Positions 18,256 through 26,800 are shown, counted from the stretch's first letter. The stretch: 64,000 bases of DNA from Novosphingobium ovatum (GCF_009909235.1 NZ_JAAAPO010000006.1:95255-159254); one strand, 5' to 3'. Numbers and translations: made by a program. Notes: a model not told the origin generated them from the letters alone.

Positions 18256-18411
18256 TCAACCGTGCGACAATTCGTCCTTGATCCGCAGCTTCTGCTTCTT
18301 AAGAGCCTTGATCATCGAGAGGTCCGGCGGGCGGCGGGTCATTTCCTGCTGAATGCGCTTTTCCAGACCGGCGTGCTTGGTCAACAATGCGCTGGCATGC
18401 GATGATTCCAT
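18256..18411 (-). CDS. DUF465 (YdcH-like) small protein
   Basis: 51 aa from ATG 18411, preceded by a good AGGAGAG ribosome-binding site. It is almost wholly helical with a basic C-terminal segment (IKALKKQKLRIKDELSHG) and the pattern LxxKHxxLExxIxxE typical of DUF465. These proteins are cytosolic and of unknown role. Two more relatives lie at 18870 and 23049. Confidence 0.85.
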   Translation of the reverse strand: MESSHASALLTKHAGLEKRIQQEMTRRPPDLSMIKALKKQKLRIKDELSHG

Positions 18412-18869
18412 AGGGACACTCTCCTGCGTATAGCGGCCCCCTGACCATCGCGTCCCGCCTGCCTCGATTGCCCTGAGACCGGCGTGGCGTGTGGCGGGCG
18501 CCTGTTGCAACCCCCCTCGCGAAAACGGCCGCCGGTGGCCAATGGCCCACAGGCAAACACCGTTGCACCGGCCTTCGACATGGCTGACTTGGCAAAGATC
18601 GCCAGTGACCATCGGCGCGCCACAATGGCGCCCATCTCGAATCAACGACCATGTTTGTCAGCCGGTGCGATTGTCATGGAAACACAGAAAGCCTATCGTG
18701 CGAAGCCCTTTCGGAGTCTTACGGGACAAGCCGTGGTTTTTTGCGACAGGTTGTTTGCCATTGTGACCTACGATGTGTGCCATGATGACAGCTACCTTCG
18801 CCCCGCAGTGCTGCGGGGCGCGGAGACTGACCGCAGCCAGGGGACGACATATGCACAAAAGGACCAGGC
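18412..18869. other. 458-bp intergenic region between divergent DUF465 genes
   Basis: No convincing gene was found; open frames here have shadow-like composition and no recognisable motif. The region should hold divergent promoters for the two DUF465 genes. Its clearest structure is the perfect palindrome at 18799-18820. One frame ends at 18873, overlapping the next start, but has no start-site support. Confidence 0.6.
18799..18820. repeat. Perfect 22-bp palindrome-like hairpin
   Basis: CGCCCCGCAG and CTGCGGGGCG are exact reverse complements separated only by TG, 49 bp before the DUF465 start at 18870. No U-tract follows, so it is either an operator or a 5' leader hairpin, not a standard terminator. 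Confidence 0.55.
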
Positions 18870-19067
18870 ATGACCGAAGATGAAATGCGCAAGCAGCTGG
18901 AGATGCTGCGCGTGGAGCATCGCGATTTGCATGCCGCCATTGATGCGCTGAGCGAGTCCAATGCCGCCGACCAGATGCAACTGGCCCGGCTCAAGCGGCG
19001 CAAGCTGAAGGTGAAGGACCAGATGGCGCTGATCGAGGATTTCCTGATCCCCGACATCATCGCCTGA
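18870..19067 (+). CDS. DUF465 (YdcH-like) small protein
   Basis: 65 aa. It has the two-helix DUF465 pattern (LEMLRVEHRDLHAAIDAL then LARLKRRKLKVKDQMALIE) and ends IPDIIA. The role is unknown; the family is common as short, strongly expressed cytosolic proteins in alphaproteobacteria. It is divergent from the DUF465 gene at 18256 across a 458-bp gap and precedes the rcdA-like gene by 264 bp. Confidence 0.88.
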   Translation: MTEDEMRKQLEMLRVEHRDLHAAIDALSESNAADQMQLARLKRRKLKVKDQMALIEDFLIPDIIA

Positions 19068-19240
19068 TCCGCCAAAACGTCGCCCCATGCGGCAGCAAGG
19101 GGCCGGCAGGCCCCACTTTTTCCGGCACTGCGCCGCAATTTGCCCAATTAACCCCGCATTGCGATCCCATTGGGTTTCTTGACCGCGATCAATGAACCGC
19201 CCCTGCACATGAGCGATGGGACACCCGGCCGCGCTGCACT

Positions 19241-19271
19241 GTCCCATAATTGGACTGTCCCGTTTCGGGAA
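19241..19271. promoter_or_regulatory. Two tandem GTCCC-N5-GGGAC dyads before rcdA
   Basis: Site 1 is GTCCC ATAAT TGGAC (19241-19255) and site 2 is GTCCC GTTTC GGGAA (19257-19271). Each is one mismatch from perfect, with a 16-bp start-to-start distance. Both are preceded by ACT, as in the ykuD copy. A reverse half (GGGACA) lies at 19218. They end 60 bp before the rcdA-like ATG. A TTAAC half-site lies at 19316-19320. Confidence 0.55.
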
Positions 19272-19331
19272 ACGCCCACATCGGCCGAATCATTGTCACC
19301 GATTGCAGTCAGTGGTTAACGCAATCTTGCC

Positions 19332-19793
19332 ATGACACTGACAAACAACATCAACCCCCGCATCGTCGAAGGGCTTTACTGCGAGGCACTTGTCCTGTCG
19401 GATGAGGTCCGCGCCGCCTTTGACCTGTCCGGGCGCATCGAGGAAACCGGCACCAACGAGGATGCCGCCCGCATCGCCCTGTCGTGCGAGGCGTTGCGCA
19501 CCACCACCCGCATGATGCATGCGGTGGCCTGGTTGCTTAACCACCGCGCCTATTTCATGGGCGAACTCAGCGAGTTCCAATTGCGCCGCTATGGCCGATT
19601 GGCCCCGGACTTTCCCGCCGCCGATCCTGAACGGCTGGCGCTGGTGGGGCAGGACATCCGCGAACTGATCACCGCGACCGAACATTTCTATGCCCGCCTG
19701 CTGCGCATCGACCGCAGTTGGCGCGAACCGCAGCCCGGCAATGACAGCGCAATCGACCGCTTGCGTGCGCGGTTGAATCAGGCCGTCGCCTAA
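19332..19793 (+). CDS. rcdA: RcdA-like (DUF1465) protein
   Basis: 153 aa, helical. The signature stretches LYCEALVLSDEVRAAF, EALRTTTRMMHAVAWLLNHRAYF and the DIRELITATEHFYARLLRID segment fit the DUF1465 family. Its best known member, Caulobacter RcdA, is an adaptor that brings the cell-cycle regulator CtrA to the ClpXP protease together with CpdR and PopA. I infer a similar adaptor role here. The ATG follows a TTAAC-containing promoter and two copies of the dyad motif shared with rodZ and ykuD. Family assignment is good; function in this organism is inferred. Confidence 0.75.
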   Translation: MTLTNNINPRIVEGLYCEALVLSDEVRAAFDLSGRIEETGTNEDAARIALSCEALRTTTRMMHAVAWLLNHRAYFMGELSEFQLRRYGRLAPDFPAADPERLALVGQDIRELITATEHFYARLLRIDRSWREPQPGNDSAIDRLRARLNQAVA

Positions 19794-19904
19794 GGCCCGC
19801 AACGGCCAGACAGGGGGCGATTGATGGCGTCGCCCCATGTCCGGCCCGCCCCCGCACATTGATCATCTCGACAGGCGGGCCCGCAATGCCCATATGCACC
19901 GCGC

Positions 19905-20819
19905 ATGAGCCTGCCCCCAAAGCCTTGGCCAACCGGCACCCTTGAACGCCCAGAGCGGCTGGTGGCGCGCGTGCTGGCCCCCAACGCCTCGCCCTATACG
20001 TTTACCGGCACGCAGACCTATCTGGTGGGCGACGCGCAAGGTCTGGTGGTGATCGATCCCGGCCCGGACGATGCCGTCCATCTGGCCGCGTTGCGCGCCG
20101 CGATTGGCGACACCCGCGTGATCGCGATTGCCTGCACCCACACCCATCGCGACCATTCGCCCGGCGCCGCACCGCTGGCCGCGCATACCGGCGCGCCGAT
20201 CATTGGCTGCGCCCCGTTAACCATGGATGACGATGGCCCCCGCGCTGACGCGGCCTTTGACGTCTCCTATCGCCCCGACTCGGTGATGGGGGACGGCGAT
20301 GTGATCGAGGGCACCGATTTTGCCCTGCGCGCCATCGCCACCCCCGGCCATACCAGCAACCATTTGTGTTACGCGCTGGAGGTGGGGGGCGACGCGCCCC
20401 CGGTGCTGTTCACCGGCGACCATGTGATGGGCTGGTCCACCAGTGTCGTGGCCCCACCCGATGGCGACATGGCCGACTATCTGGCCAGTCTGGAACGCCT
20501 GTACGCCCGCGAGGACCGCCTGTATTATCCCGCCCACGGCCCGGTGATCGACCGCCCGCGCCAATTGGTGCGCGGCATGATCGGCCACCGCCGCAGCCGT
20601 GAACGGCAAATCCTGAACCTGCTGGCAGAGACGAGCCATGCCGCGCCCCTGCCCATTGCCGACATGGTGGCACGCATGTATCGCGGGCTGGACGAACGTT
20701 TGTGGGGGGCGGCCGGCCGTTCGGTGCTGGCCCACCTGATCGATCTGGAACGGCGTGACATGGCGGTGCGGCACAGCGACACCCATTGGGCGCCGGCCAA
20801 GGGAGGTTTGAATGAGTGA
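19905..20819 (+). CDS. MBL-fold metallo-hydrolase
   Basis: 304 aa. The zinc-binding motif THTHRDHS (H79, H81, D83, H84) and later TPGHTSNH, FTGDHV and YPAHGPV mark a metallo-beta-lactamase fold. The C-terminal segment after about residue 220 resembles the winged-helix tail of LACTB2-like hydrolases (RERQILNLL, and AHLIDLERRDMAVR). Substrate is unknown; relatives include ribonucleases and thioesterases. It overlaps nadA by eight bases, so the two are probably co-translated. Confidence 0.85.
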   Translation: MSLPPKPWPTGTLERPERLVARVLAPNASPYTFTGTQTYLVGDAQGLVVIDPGPDDAVHLAALRAAIGDTRVIAIACTHTHRDHSPGAAPLAAHTGAPIIGCAPLTMDDDGPRADAAFDVSYRPDSVMGDGDVIEGTDFALRAIATPGHTSNHLCYALEVGGDAPPVLFTGDHVMGWSTSVVAPPDGDMADYLASLERLYAREDRLYYPAHGPVIDRPRQLVRGMIGHRRSRERQILNLLAETSHAAPLPIADMVARMYRGLDERLWGAAGRSVLAHLIDLERRDMAVRHSDTHWAPAKGGLNE

Positions 20820-21798
20820 GTTGAAGGCAAGTCTGGCTGGGATCGACATCCGCGCCGAGATCGAGCGCCTGCGCCGTGAGAAGAACGCGGTCATTCTGGC
20901 CCACTACTACCAAAAGCCGGAATTGCAGGATCTGGCCGATTTTGTCGGCGATTCGCTGGAACTCTCGCGCAAGGCGGCCGAGACGGACGCCGAGGTCATC
21001 GCATTCTGCGGCGTCAAGTTCATGGCCGAGGTGGCCAAGATCCTTTCGCCGCAAAAGACGGTGATCCTGCCCGACCTGAACGCGGGATGCAGTCTGGAGG
21101 ATGCCTGCCCCCCGGCCAAGTTCAAGGCTTTCCGCGAAGCCCATCCCGACCACATCGCGCTGACCTATATCAACTGCTCGACCGAGGTGAAGGCATTGTC
21201 CGACATCATCGTCACCAGCAGCAGCGCGGAAAAGATTCTGGCCCAGATCCCGCGCGACCAGAAGATCATCTTTGGCCCCGACCGCCATCTGGGCGGCTAT
21301 CTCTCGCGCAAGTTTGACCGCGAGATGTTGCTGTGGCCGGGCGTGTGCATCGTGCACGAGGCGTTCAGCGAAACCGAGCTGTTGAAGCTGAAAGCCCAGC
21401 ACCCCGGCGCCCCCATCGCCGCGCATCCCGAATGCCCGCCCACCATCGTCGATCACGCCGACTATGTGGGCTCCACCAGCGGCATCCTGAACTATGCCAA
21501 GGGGATGGACGCCGACACGCTGATCGTCGCGACCGAACCGCACATCATCCACCAGATGCAACTGGCCATCCCGAACAAGACCTTCATTGGCGCGCCGGGG
21601 GCGGACGGCAACTGCAACTGCAACATCTGCCCGTACATGGCGCTCAACACGCTGGAAAAGCTGTATATCAGCCTGCGTGACCTCTCGCCCCGGATCGAGA
21701 TCGAGGAAAGCCTGCGGCTGGAGGCCAAGAAGAGCCTGGACCGCATGCTGGACATGGCCAGCGGCACGGTTGGTCAGGGCGATCTGGGCGCGCGCTAA
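20812..21798 (+). CDS. nadA: Quinolinate synthase
   Basis: 328 aa. It condenses iminoaspartate with dihydroxyacetone phosphate to quinolinate in de novo NAD synthesis, using an oxygen-sensitive [4Fe-4S] cluster. The motifs AHYYQKPE, DLNAGCSLEDACPP, HPECPP and GADGNCNCNICPYMALN carry the expected cluster cysteines. nadB and nadC are not nearby. The ATG lies inside the last codons of the preceding hydrolase gene. Confidence 0.96.
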   Translation: MSELKASLAGIDIRAEIERLRREKNAVILAHYYQKPELQDLADFVGDSLELSRKAAETDAEVIAFCGVKFMAEVAKILSPQKTVILPDLNAGCSLEDACPPAKFKAFREAHPDHIALTYINCSTEVKALSDIIVTSSSAEKILAQIPRDQKIIFGPDRHLGGYLSRKFDREMLLWPGVCIVHEAFSETELLKLKAQHPGAPIAAHPECPPTIVDHADYVGSTSGILNYAKGMDADTLIVATEPHIIHQMQLAIPNKTFIGAPGADGNCNCNICPYMALNTLEKLYISLRDLSPRIEIEESLRLEAKKSLDRMLDMASGTVGQGDLGAR

Positions 21799-21823
21799 GC
21801 GCCCAGCCGCGCCAAAACGCAAA

Positions 21824-21860
21824 ACGGCTGACCGAGTGGGTCGCACCCTCGGCCAGCCGT
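21824..21860. terminator. Hairpin between convergent nadA and terC
   Basis: ACGGCTG-ACCGAG pairs with CTCGG-CCAGCCGT around a short loop, near-perfect over about 12 bp. It lies between two convergent genes and probably terminates both, although U-tracts are short. Confidence 0.55.
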
Positions 21861-21902
21861 CCTGCAACCGCCACTCGGCGGATTAGAGATCAGGCAAGCT
21901 GA

Positions 21903-22889
21903 TCAAACACGGGCGGGCGCGCCCTGCGGCCCGGTCTTCCACAAGGAATAGACCACGCCGCCCGCAATCAGACCAAGGGTCACGCCCAGGCTAAGCAGCG
22001 GCGGAAATTTGGCGCCGCCCAGCAGGAAATCGGCCACCAGAATCTTCGACCCGATAAACACCAGCACCAGCGCCAGAGCGTATTTCAGATAGTGGAAGCG
22101 GTGCACCATCGCCGACAGCGCGAAATACAGCGCCCGCAGGCCCAGAATGGCCATGATGTTTGACGTGTAGATCACAAAGGTATCGGTGGTGATGGCAAAG
22201 ATCGCCGGGACCGAATCCACCGCGAACACCGCGTCGGCCAGATTGATTACCACCAGCGCCAGAAACAGCGGCGTTGCCGCCCAGACCAGCTTGCCGGTGG
22301 CGCCATCGGGCACCTTCACGAAAAAGCGCTGTCCGTGCAACTGGTCCGTCACCCGCATCCGCGCCGACAACCAGCGCACCACGGGGTTCTTGCCAATGTC
22401 GGGATCGCTGTCCTTGACGAACAGCATCTTGATGCCCGTCGCGATCAGGAAAGCGGCGAACAGGTAAAGCACCCAATGCGCATGGGCGACAATCGCCGCA
22501 CCGCCCGCGATCATGATGCCGCGCAGCACGATCACCGCAATGATGCCCCACACCAGCGCGCGATACTGAAACCGCGCGGGGATGGCGAAAAAGCCAAAGA
22601 TCATCGCAATGACAAAGACATTGTCGATCGAGAGCGCCTTTTCGATGAAGAAGCCGGTGAAATAGGCCATGCCCGCCCCATCGCCCTTGGCCCACCAGAC
22701 CCAGACGCCGAACAGCATCGCGATGCCGATGTAAAACGCCGAAAGCCGCAGCGAGCGGCCCATATCCATTTCTTTGTTGCCGGCCGACAGCACGCCCAGA
22801 TCAAAGGCGGTGAGCACCACCACCAACAGGGCAAATCCCGCCCATAACCAGATCGGCGTATCGAGCCACAGGCTGTTGAAGAAGTCCAT
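21903..22889 (-). CDS. TerC family integral membrane protein
   Basis: 328 aa with about eight or nine membrane spans. The diagnostic acidic membrane motifs are present: EKALSIDNVFVIAMIFGFF and NLADAVFAVDSVPAIFAIT. TerC/Alx proteins are linked to manganese or other metal export and to tellurite and pH stress; the actual ion cannot be read from the sequence. It faces nadA tail to tail. Its leader (22890-23048) has a strong hairpin, but no convincing yybP-ykoY manganese riboswitch was recognised. Confidence 0.92.
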   Translation of the reverse strand: MDFFNSLWLDTPIWLWAGFALLVVVLTAFDLGVLSAGNKEMDMGRSLRLSAFYIGIAMLFGVWVWWAKGDGAGMAYFTGFFIEKALSIDNVFVIAMIFGFFAIPARFQYRALVWGIIAVIVLRGIMIAGGAAIVAHAHWVLYLFAAFLIATGIKMLFVKDSDPDIGKNPVVRWLSARMRVTDQLHGQRFFVKVPDGATGKLVWAATPLFLALVVINLADAVFAVDSVPAIFAITTDTFVIYTSNIMAILGLRALYFALSAMVHRFHYLKYALALVLVFIGSKILVADFLLGGAKFPPLLSLGVTLGLIAGGVVYSLWKTGPQGAPARV

Positions 22890-23004
22890 GTCGGATCATC
22901 CCGATTGAAAGGCCCGATGAATTGGCCTTTGAAAAAGGCATGGCCCCGGCGCTGGTTGGGGGTATGGCCGAGGGGGCGTCGGCAGCAACCGGAGCCATGC
23001 AGGG

Positions 23005-23028
23005 GCCGCCGGGGGGTGTTCCGGCGGC
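23005..23028 (-). repeat. GC-rich hairpin between DUF465 and terC
   Basis: GCCGCCGG (23005-23012) and CCGGCGGC (23021-23028) form a perfect 8-bp stem with an 8-nt loop. Read on the minus strand it falls 20 bp after the DUF465 stop and 115 bp before terC. There is no U-tract, so it could be an attenuator or RNA-stabilising hairpin. Confidence 0.45.
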
Positions 23029-23048
23029 TCAGGTGAAGGGTCGGGCGA

Positions 23049-23231
23049 TCAGGCCATCTGCGTGCGGCGACGCGCCGGCGTCAGGCGCGCCAGCCGGTCC
23101 TTGATCGCCAGCTTCAGCTTCTTCAGCCGGGCGATCTCGAACGGGTCGGCAAAGCGGCGCAGGCGGGCAAGGCGCAAGGCCTCGTCCAGCTTCTGGTGGC
23201 GGCGCAGCATGGCGAAATAACGGTCAGACAT
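23049..23231 (-). CDS. DUF465 (YdcH-like) small protein
   Basis: 60 aa from ATG 23231, with GGGACC in the leader. It shares the helical pattern and basic KKLKLAIKDRLARL segment with the relatives at 18256 and 18870. Function unknown. It reads toward terC on the same strand. Confidence 0.83.
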   Translation of the reverse strand: MSDRYFAMLRRHQKLDEALRLARLRRFADPFEIARLKKLKLAIKDRLARLTPARRRTQMA

Positions 23232-23556
23232 ATACGGTCCCTTTCGAACAAGGAGGTGGTTCGATCGGAGGCGCCGATGCCCGGTTTGGGGATGTTGGGA
23301 GGGAAGACAACACCCGGACCCAGACATCGGCACATCCGATGCGGTCCGACATCACGAGGTGGATGGCATTGCTGCCTGCTCCACCGCGCCAGAGGGGCCC
23401 GGTCCGCGAAGACGTAAATACGAGCGATTCGCTCCACTTTCAATAGCCCTTAGGTGCAGTCCATCGCATTTGGCCATCCATTCACCGCAGCCAGACACGC
23501 AAAAACCGGCCCCAGACCATGTCCAGCGCCGGTTTTAAGCTGTTTTTACGCGTTTT
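23232..23556. other. Intergenic region upstream of the third DUF465 gene
   Basis: No gene is supported in these 325 bp. It holds the terminator of the lipoprotein gene (23501-23536) and presumably the promoter of the DUF465 gene. A lone half of the dyad motif (GTCCC at 23237) is present without its partner. Confidence 0.6.
23501..23536 (-). terminator. Rho-independent terminator after the lipoprotein gene
   Basis: On the minus strand AAAACCGGC, a 17-nt loop and GCCGGTTTTT form a stem with a T-run. It lies 20 bp after the stop of the small lipoprotein gene. Confidence 0.75.
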
Positions 23557-23871
23557 TCAGTCGATCTTGATCGATGGCTTGGCCGTTGTGTCATCGGCCG
23601 CGGAGGCCGGGGCGGCATCCCCTGTCGCGCCATCATCGGCCGCGCTCTCGGCGGCGGCTGCACCTGAATGCACCACCCGCGGCGCCAACGGCGGCTGCGA
23701 ACTGGTCGCCTCATAGGGCAGCATCGCGTCGGAAATCGATCCCGACAACACCTGCCCGCTGGCCGAACGCTGGTCATCCTGCCGCGCGTCCTTTTTCGCG
23801 CCACATGCCGCCAGAACCGCGCACAGCGCCACCGCCATGCCTGCCACCACCGCTTTTTGCCCGATCCGCAT
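23557..23871 (-). CDS. Small lipoprotein of unknown function
   Basis: 104 aa from ATG 23871 (a GTG nine bases upstream overlaps the lipB stop). The signal peptide ends in the lipobox LAAC followed by GAKKD, so the mature protein is probably lipid-anchored in the envelope. The rest is Ala/Asp/Ser/Pro-rich and looks disordered. It directly follows lipB, five bases after its stop, and is probably its operon partner. No family recognised. Confidence 0.75.
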   Translation of the reverse strand: MRIGQKAVVAGMAVALCAVLAACGAKKDARQDDQRSASGQVLSGSISDAMLPYEATSSQPPLAPRVVHSGAAAAESAADDGATGDAAPASAADDTTAKPSIKID

Positions 23872-23876
23872 CTGTC

Positions 23877-24593
23877 TCACTCACCTGCCCGGGGCGTCGG
23901 GCATGGCTGTGCCAGCCGCGCCAGAAAATCGCCCATCCGCGCCACCAGCGCCCTGTCCCATTGTTCGGCACTGACCGCAAGCCCCAGTCGCGTCAGGCTG
24001 GTCACGCCCTTTTCAGCGATGCCGCAGGGCACGATGCCGCCAAAATGCGACAGATCCGGGTTCAGGTTGACCGAAAAGCCATGCATCGTCACCCAGCGCC
24101 GGATACGCACGCCGATTGCGCCGATCTTGGCCTCGGCGCCGTCGATATCGCGGGTCCAGATGCCCACGCCCGCCTCTGACCGCCAGCTTTCCACGCCAAA
24201 ATCGCCCAGCGTGTCGATCACCCAGCCTTCCAGCGCATGGACAAAGCCGCGCACGTCACGCGCGCGCTGTTTCAGGTCGATCATGACATAACCAATACGC
24301 TGGCCCGGCCCGTGATAGGTATGTTTGCCCCCGCGCCCGGCGGGCACGATGTCAAACTGGGGGTTGCGCAGATCATCCAGACTGGCGCTGGTCCCGGCGG
24401 TATAGACCGGGGGATGCTCCAGCAACCACACCAGATCGCGCGCGCGCGCCTCGCCAATGGCGGTGTTGCGCGCCTCCATCGCGGCCAATGCCTGCGCATA
24501 GGGCACCAGCCCCGCCTCGCACACCACATCCACGCCATCGGGCGCGGCCAAGCCCTGCCACAGGGCGCTGCCGGAAACAGAGGTCAATCGCAT
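23877..24593 (-). CDS. lipB: Octanoyl-[ACP]:protein N-octanoyltransferase
   Basis: 238 aa from ATG 24593. It moves octanoate from acyl carrier protein to lipoyl domains, the first step of protein lipoylation. The catalytic pair is C190 (GGIVPCGI) and K156 ([20 protein letters not shown]), with the substrate loop [17 protein letters not shown] at about 87-102. The open frame continues upstream, but conserved sequence starts here. lipA is not in the window. Confidence 0.95.
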   Translation of the reverse strand: MRLTSVSGSALWQGLAAPDGVDVVCEAGLVPYAQALAAMEARNTAIGEARARDLVWLLEHPPVYTAGTSASLDDLRNPQFDIVPAGRGGKHTYHGPGQRIGYVMIDLKQRARDVRGFVHALEGWVIDTLGDFGVESWRSEAGVGIWTRDIDGAEAKIGAIGVRIRRWVTMHGFSVNLNPDLSHFGGIVPCGIAEKGVTSLTRLGLAVSAEQWDRALVARMGDFLARLAQPCPTPRAGE

Positions 24594-24750
24594 CGCTGAT
24601 GCCTGCGTCAGATCGCGCGCCAAGGCAAGAGGGGGCAGGCCCGTGATTACCGCAAGCGGCCGGTTGAAACATCGCACCACCGGGCGCATAGGGCAATCAG
24701 GACATGCGCCCGCGCATCCCCACCCGCCACAGGCGCAAGCAAGGACAGGC

Positions 24751-25584
24751 ATGAAAATCGACACGAATCTGGCATGGCAACGCGTTTCGCGCAGCGTATC
24801 GGCCAATCTGGCGCTGGCTTTGCCGCTGGCGGGGGTGTTCAGCCTGCTGCCCGCGCTGGCGGTGCTGTTCTTTGTGCCGCAGCCATTGATGGAAGGCGAT
24901 ATCAAAATGAACGAGGTGGTGGCCGCGATGCGCCACTATGTCGACACCTATCGCCCGTGGCTGCCGCTGATCTTTGGCGCGCAACTGGCGCAATTCGCGC
25001 TACAGGCGGCCGGATCGCTGGCGCTGGTGGCGCTGTTTGCCGACCGCGCGCTGCCCACGGTGGGTGATGCGATCAGCATCGCGCTGCGCCGTGTCCTGCC
25101 CTATCTGGCGGCCGAGTTCCTGTTCACCACACTGATCGCCGCCATCGCCTTGACGCTGCTGGGCGCGGCGGCGGCCAGCGACAGCCTGCCGCTGTTGATC
25201 ATCACGGGCCTGGGGCTGGCGGTGGTGGTGTGCTATGTCGTGCTGCGCCTGTTGCTGTTGGCCCCGGTGATGGTGATCGAGCGCCAGACCAACCCCGCTC
25301 GCGCCCTGACCCGCAGTTGGCAACTGACGCGCGGCCAGGTGGGGCCGATGCTGTTGGTGGCGGCGCTGATGACGCTGTTGCAGGCGGTGGTGGCCCAGGC
25401 CTGTGGGCTGGTAGCGGGCGCACTGGTGGCTTTGGTGGCCGATGCTGCGGCCGGGCGGATGGCAAATATGGCGGTGATAGTGGTGGTGGCCAGCGGCTTT
25501 GCCATCTACATGGCCGCCTTTGTCGCCGAATTCCACCGCCAGTTGACCGCCCCCGAGCGCCACAGCGCCAGCCCCTTTGCGTAA
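24751..25584 (+). CDS. Multi-pass membrane protein, unknown function
   Basis: 277 aa from ATG 24751, preceded by AAGGACA. It has about six hydrophobic segments. The stretch [15 protein letters not shown] resembles a motif common in the membrane domain of glycerophosphodiesterase-type proteins and DUF975-like proteins, but no catalytic domain is present. It probably sits in the inner membrane. It converges on the methyltransferase gene across a strong shared terminator. Confidence 0.75.
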   Translation: MKIDTNLAWQRVSRSVSANLALALPLAGVFSLLPALAVLFFVPQPLMEGDIKMNEVVAAMRHYVDTYRPWLPLIFGAQLAQFALQAAGSLALVALFADRALPTVGDAISIALRRVLPYLAAEFLFTTLIAAIALTLLGAAAASDSLPLLIITGLGLAVVVCYVVLRLLLLAPVMVIERQTNPARALTRSWQLTRGQVGPMLLVAALMTLLQAVVAQACGLVAGALVALVADAAAGRMANMAVIVVVASGFAIYMAAFVAEFHRQLTAPERHSASPFA

Positions 25585-25598
25585 ACGGGGCGGCATGC

Positions 25599-25634
25599 AA
25601 AAGGGGCGCTGTGGTCCTCCCACAGCGCCCCTTT
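25599..25634. terminator. Bidirectional Rho-independent terminator
   Basis: AAAGGGGCGCTGTGG and CCACAGCGCCCCTTT form a 12-bp GC stem flanked by A-run and T-run with a 5-nt loop. It serves both the membrane protein gene (+) and the methyltransferase gene (-). Confidence 0.9.
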
Positions 25635-25655
25635 GTGTTACCGGCCGATCAGGCC

Positions 25656-26288
25656 TTACGCCTCTTCGTCCTTCCAGCCCCAGAAGATGAAGCAGGGGGG
25701 CACGTTGATCCACTCCAGCCCCTTGTCGATGCGCTTGAAGAACTGCGCCATGAAATCGCCCGCGCGCGGGGTGAACTGATAGACCAGAAACGCCCCTCCC
25801 TTGCGCAGCACGCGATGGGTAGCGCTGGCAATCGCCGGGCCAACACCGGGCGGCAGGGTGGAAAACGGCAGGCCCGACAAAACATAGTCCGCCTTTTCAT
25901 GGCCATGGGCGCGCACGATCTCCTCGACATCGGCGGCCGACCCGTTGACCGCGACAAAGCGGCTGTCGGTAATCGTGCGCTTGAGATAGTCGATGAACAG
26001 CGGGTTGGTGTCGATCACGATCAGCATCGCATCGCGCCGCAACCGGTCCAGCACCGGCTGACAGAAGGTGCCCACACCCGGCCCATATTCCACGAAAAGC
26101 TTGGTATTGTCCCAGTCGACCGGGCCCAGCACCTTGGCGATTGTCTGGCGCGAGGACGGCACGATCGAGCCGACCATCACCGGATTCTTCAGGAAGCCTT
26201 CGACAAACACGCCCCACGGTCCCATCGCCCGGCGGATGCGGCTCTTGATCTTGGACAGCGGGGCCGCACTGGCCATTTCCGTAGTCAT
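25656..26288 (-). CDS. SAM-dependent methyltransferase, phospholipid N-methyltransferase-like
   Basis: 210 aa. The N-terminal FVEGFLKNPVMVGSIVPSSR and the SAM-binding LFVEYGPGVGTF with the acidic VIDTNP are characteristic of the PmtA-like group that methylates phosphatidylethanolamine toward phosphatidylcholine in alphaproteobacteria. SGLPFSTLPP supplies the motif IV region. Membrane phosphatidylcholine synthesis is a plausible role; related small-molecule methyltransferases cannot be excluded. Confidence 0.75.
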   Translation of the reverse strand: MTTEMASAAPLSKIKSRIRRAMGPWGVFVEGFLKNPVMVGSIVPSSRQTIAKVLGPVDWDNTKLFVEYGPGVGTFCQPVLDRLRRDAMLIVIDTNPLFIDYLKRTITDSRFVAVNGSAADVEEIVRAHGHEKADYVLSGLPFSTLPPGVGPAIASATHRVLRKGGAFLVYQFTPRAGDFMAQFFKRIDKGLEWINVPPCFIFWGWKDEEA

Positions 26289-26451
26289 ATTACCGAATAT
26301 TCCCCTGGGCGTGGATGACTGTCACGATTGGTTCGCAAAACTGCAACCAAATGGCAAGGCTGGTTGACGGTGCGCATGGCCGATTACGGCACAGTCCGGC
26401 GGTTCAGGCTGCGTTTTTCCACATATCGCTTTGCGGCTTACCGCGCGCCAA

Positions 26452-26796
26452 TCACAGGATTTGCGCCACCAGTTCCTGCGGTCGGCACAGGCGCACGCCC
26501 TTGTCGGTCTCGACCAAAGGCCGCTCGATCAGGCGGGGATCGGCGGCCATCGCGGCCAGCACGGTGGCGTCATCGGCGTCCGGCAGACCGCGCTCGACCG
26601 CATCGGTGCCGCGCAGGCGCAGGCCCTGTTGCGGCGTCATCCCCGCGTCGCGGTACAACTGCGCCAGCTTGTCGGCGCTGGGGGCGGTTTTCAGATATTC
26701 CACCACGCTCACCTCGACGCCGGGGGTTTCCTCCAGAATCGCCAGCGTCTTGCGCGACGTGCCGCAGGCCGGATTGTGCCAGATGGTTGCCTTCAT
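26452..26796 (-). CDS. ArsC-family reductase
   Basis: 114 aa from ATG 26796. The redox motif NPACGTSRKTL places the catalytic cysteine at C11, and LRLRGTDAVERGL and DPRLIERPLV match the glutaredoxin-dependent arsenate reductase (ArsC/Spx/YffB) superfamily. The family either reduces arsenate or acts as a small oxidoreductase. It has no arsR or arsB neighbour, which weakens a dedicated arsenic role. It starts four bases after the stop of the 2Fe-2S protein gene on the same strand. Confidence 0.85.
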   Translation of the reverse strand: MKATIWHNPACGTSRKTLAILEETPGVEVSVVEYLKTAPSADKLAQLYRDAGMTPQQGLRLRGTDAVERGLPDADDATVLAAMAADPRLIERPLVETDKGVRLCRPQELVAQIL

Positions 26797-26800
26797 GAAA

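Noticed and set aside
15614..18352. A 912-codon open frame opposite ptsP
   Set aside because: It is longer than ptsP but lacks any recognisable domain, is rich in Arg, His and Gln, and mirrors the codon pattern of the real gene, as expected in high-GC DNA.
18484..18873. A 129-aa coding region between the DUF465 genes
   Set aside because: It has a plausible 4-base overlap with the next start, but no ribosome-binding site, domain or consistent codon bias.
22890..23048. Manganese (yybP-ykoY) riboswitch before terC
   Set aside because: This class often precedes terC genes, but the conserved core could not be matched; only a GC-rich hairpin was seen.
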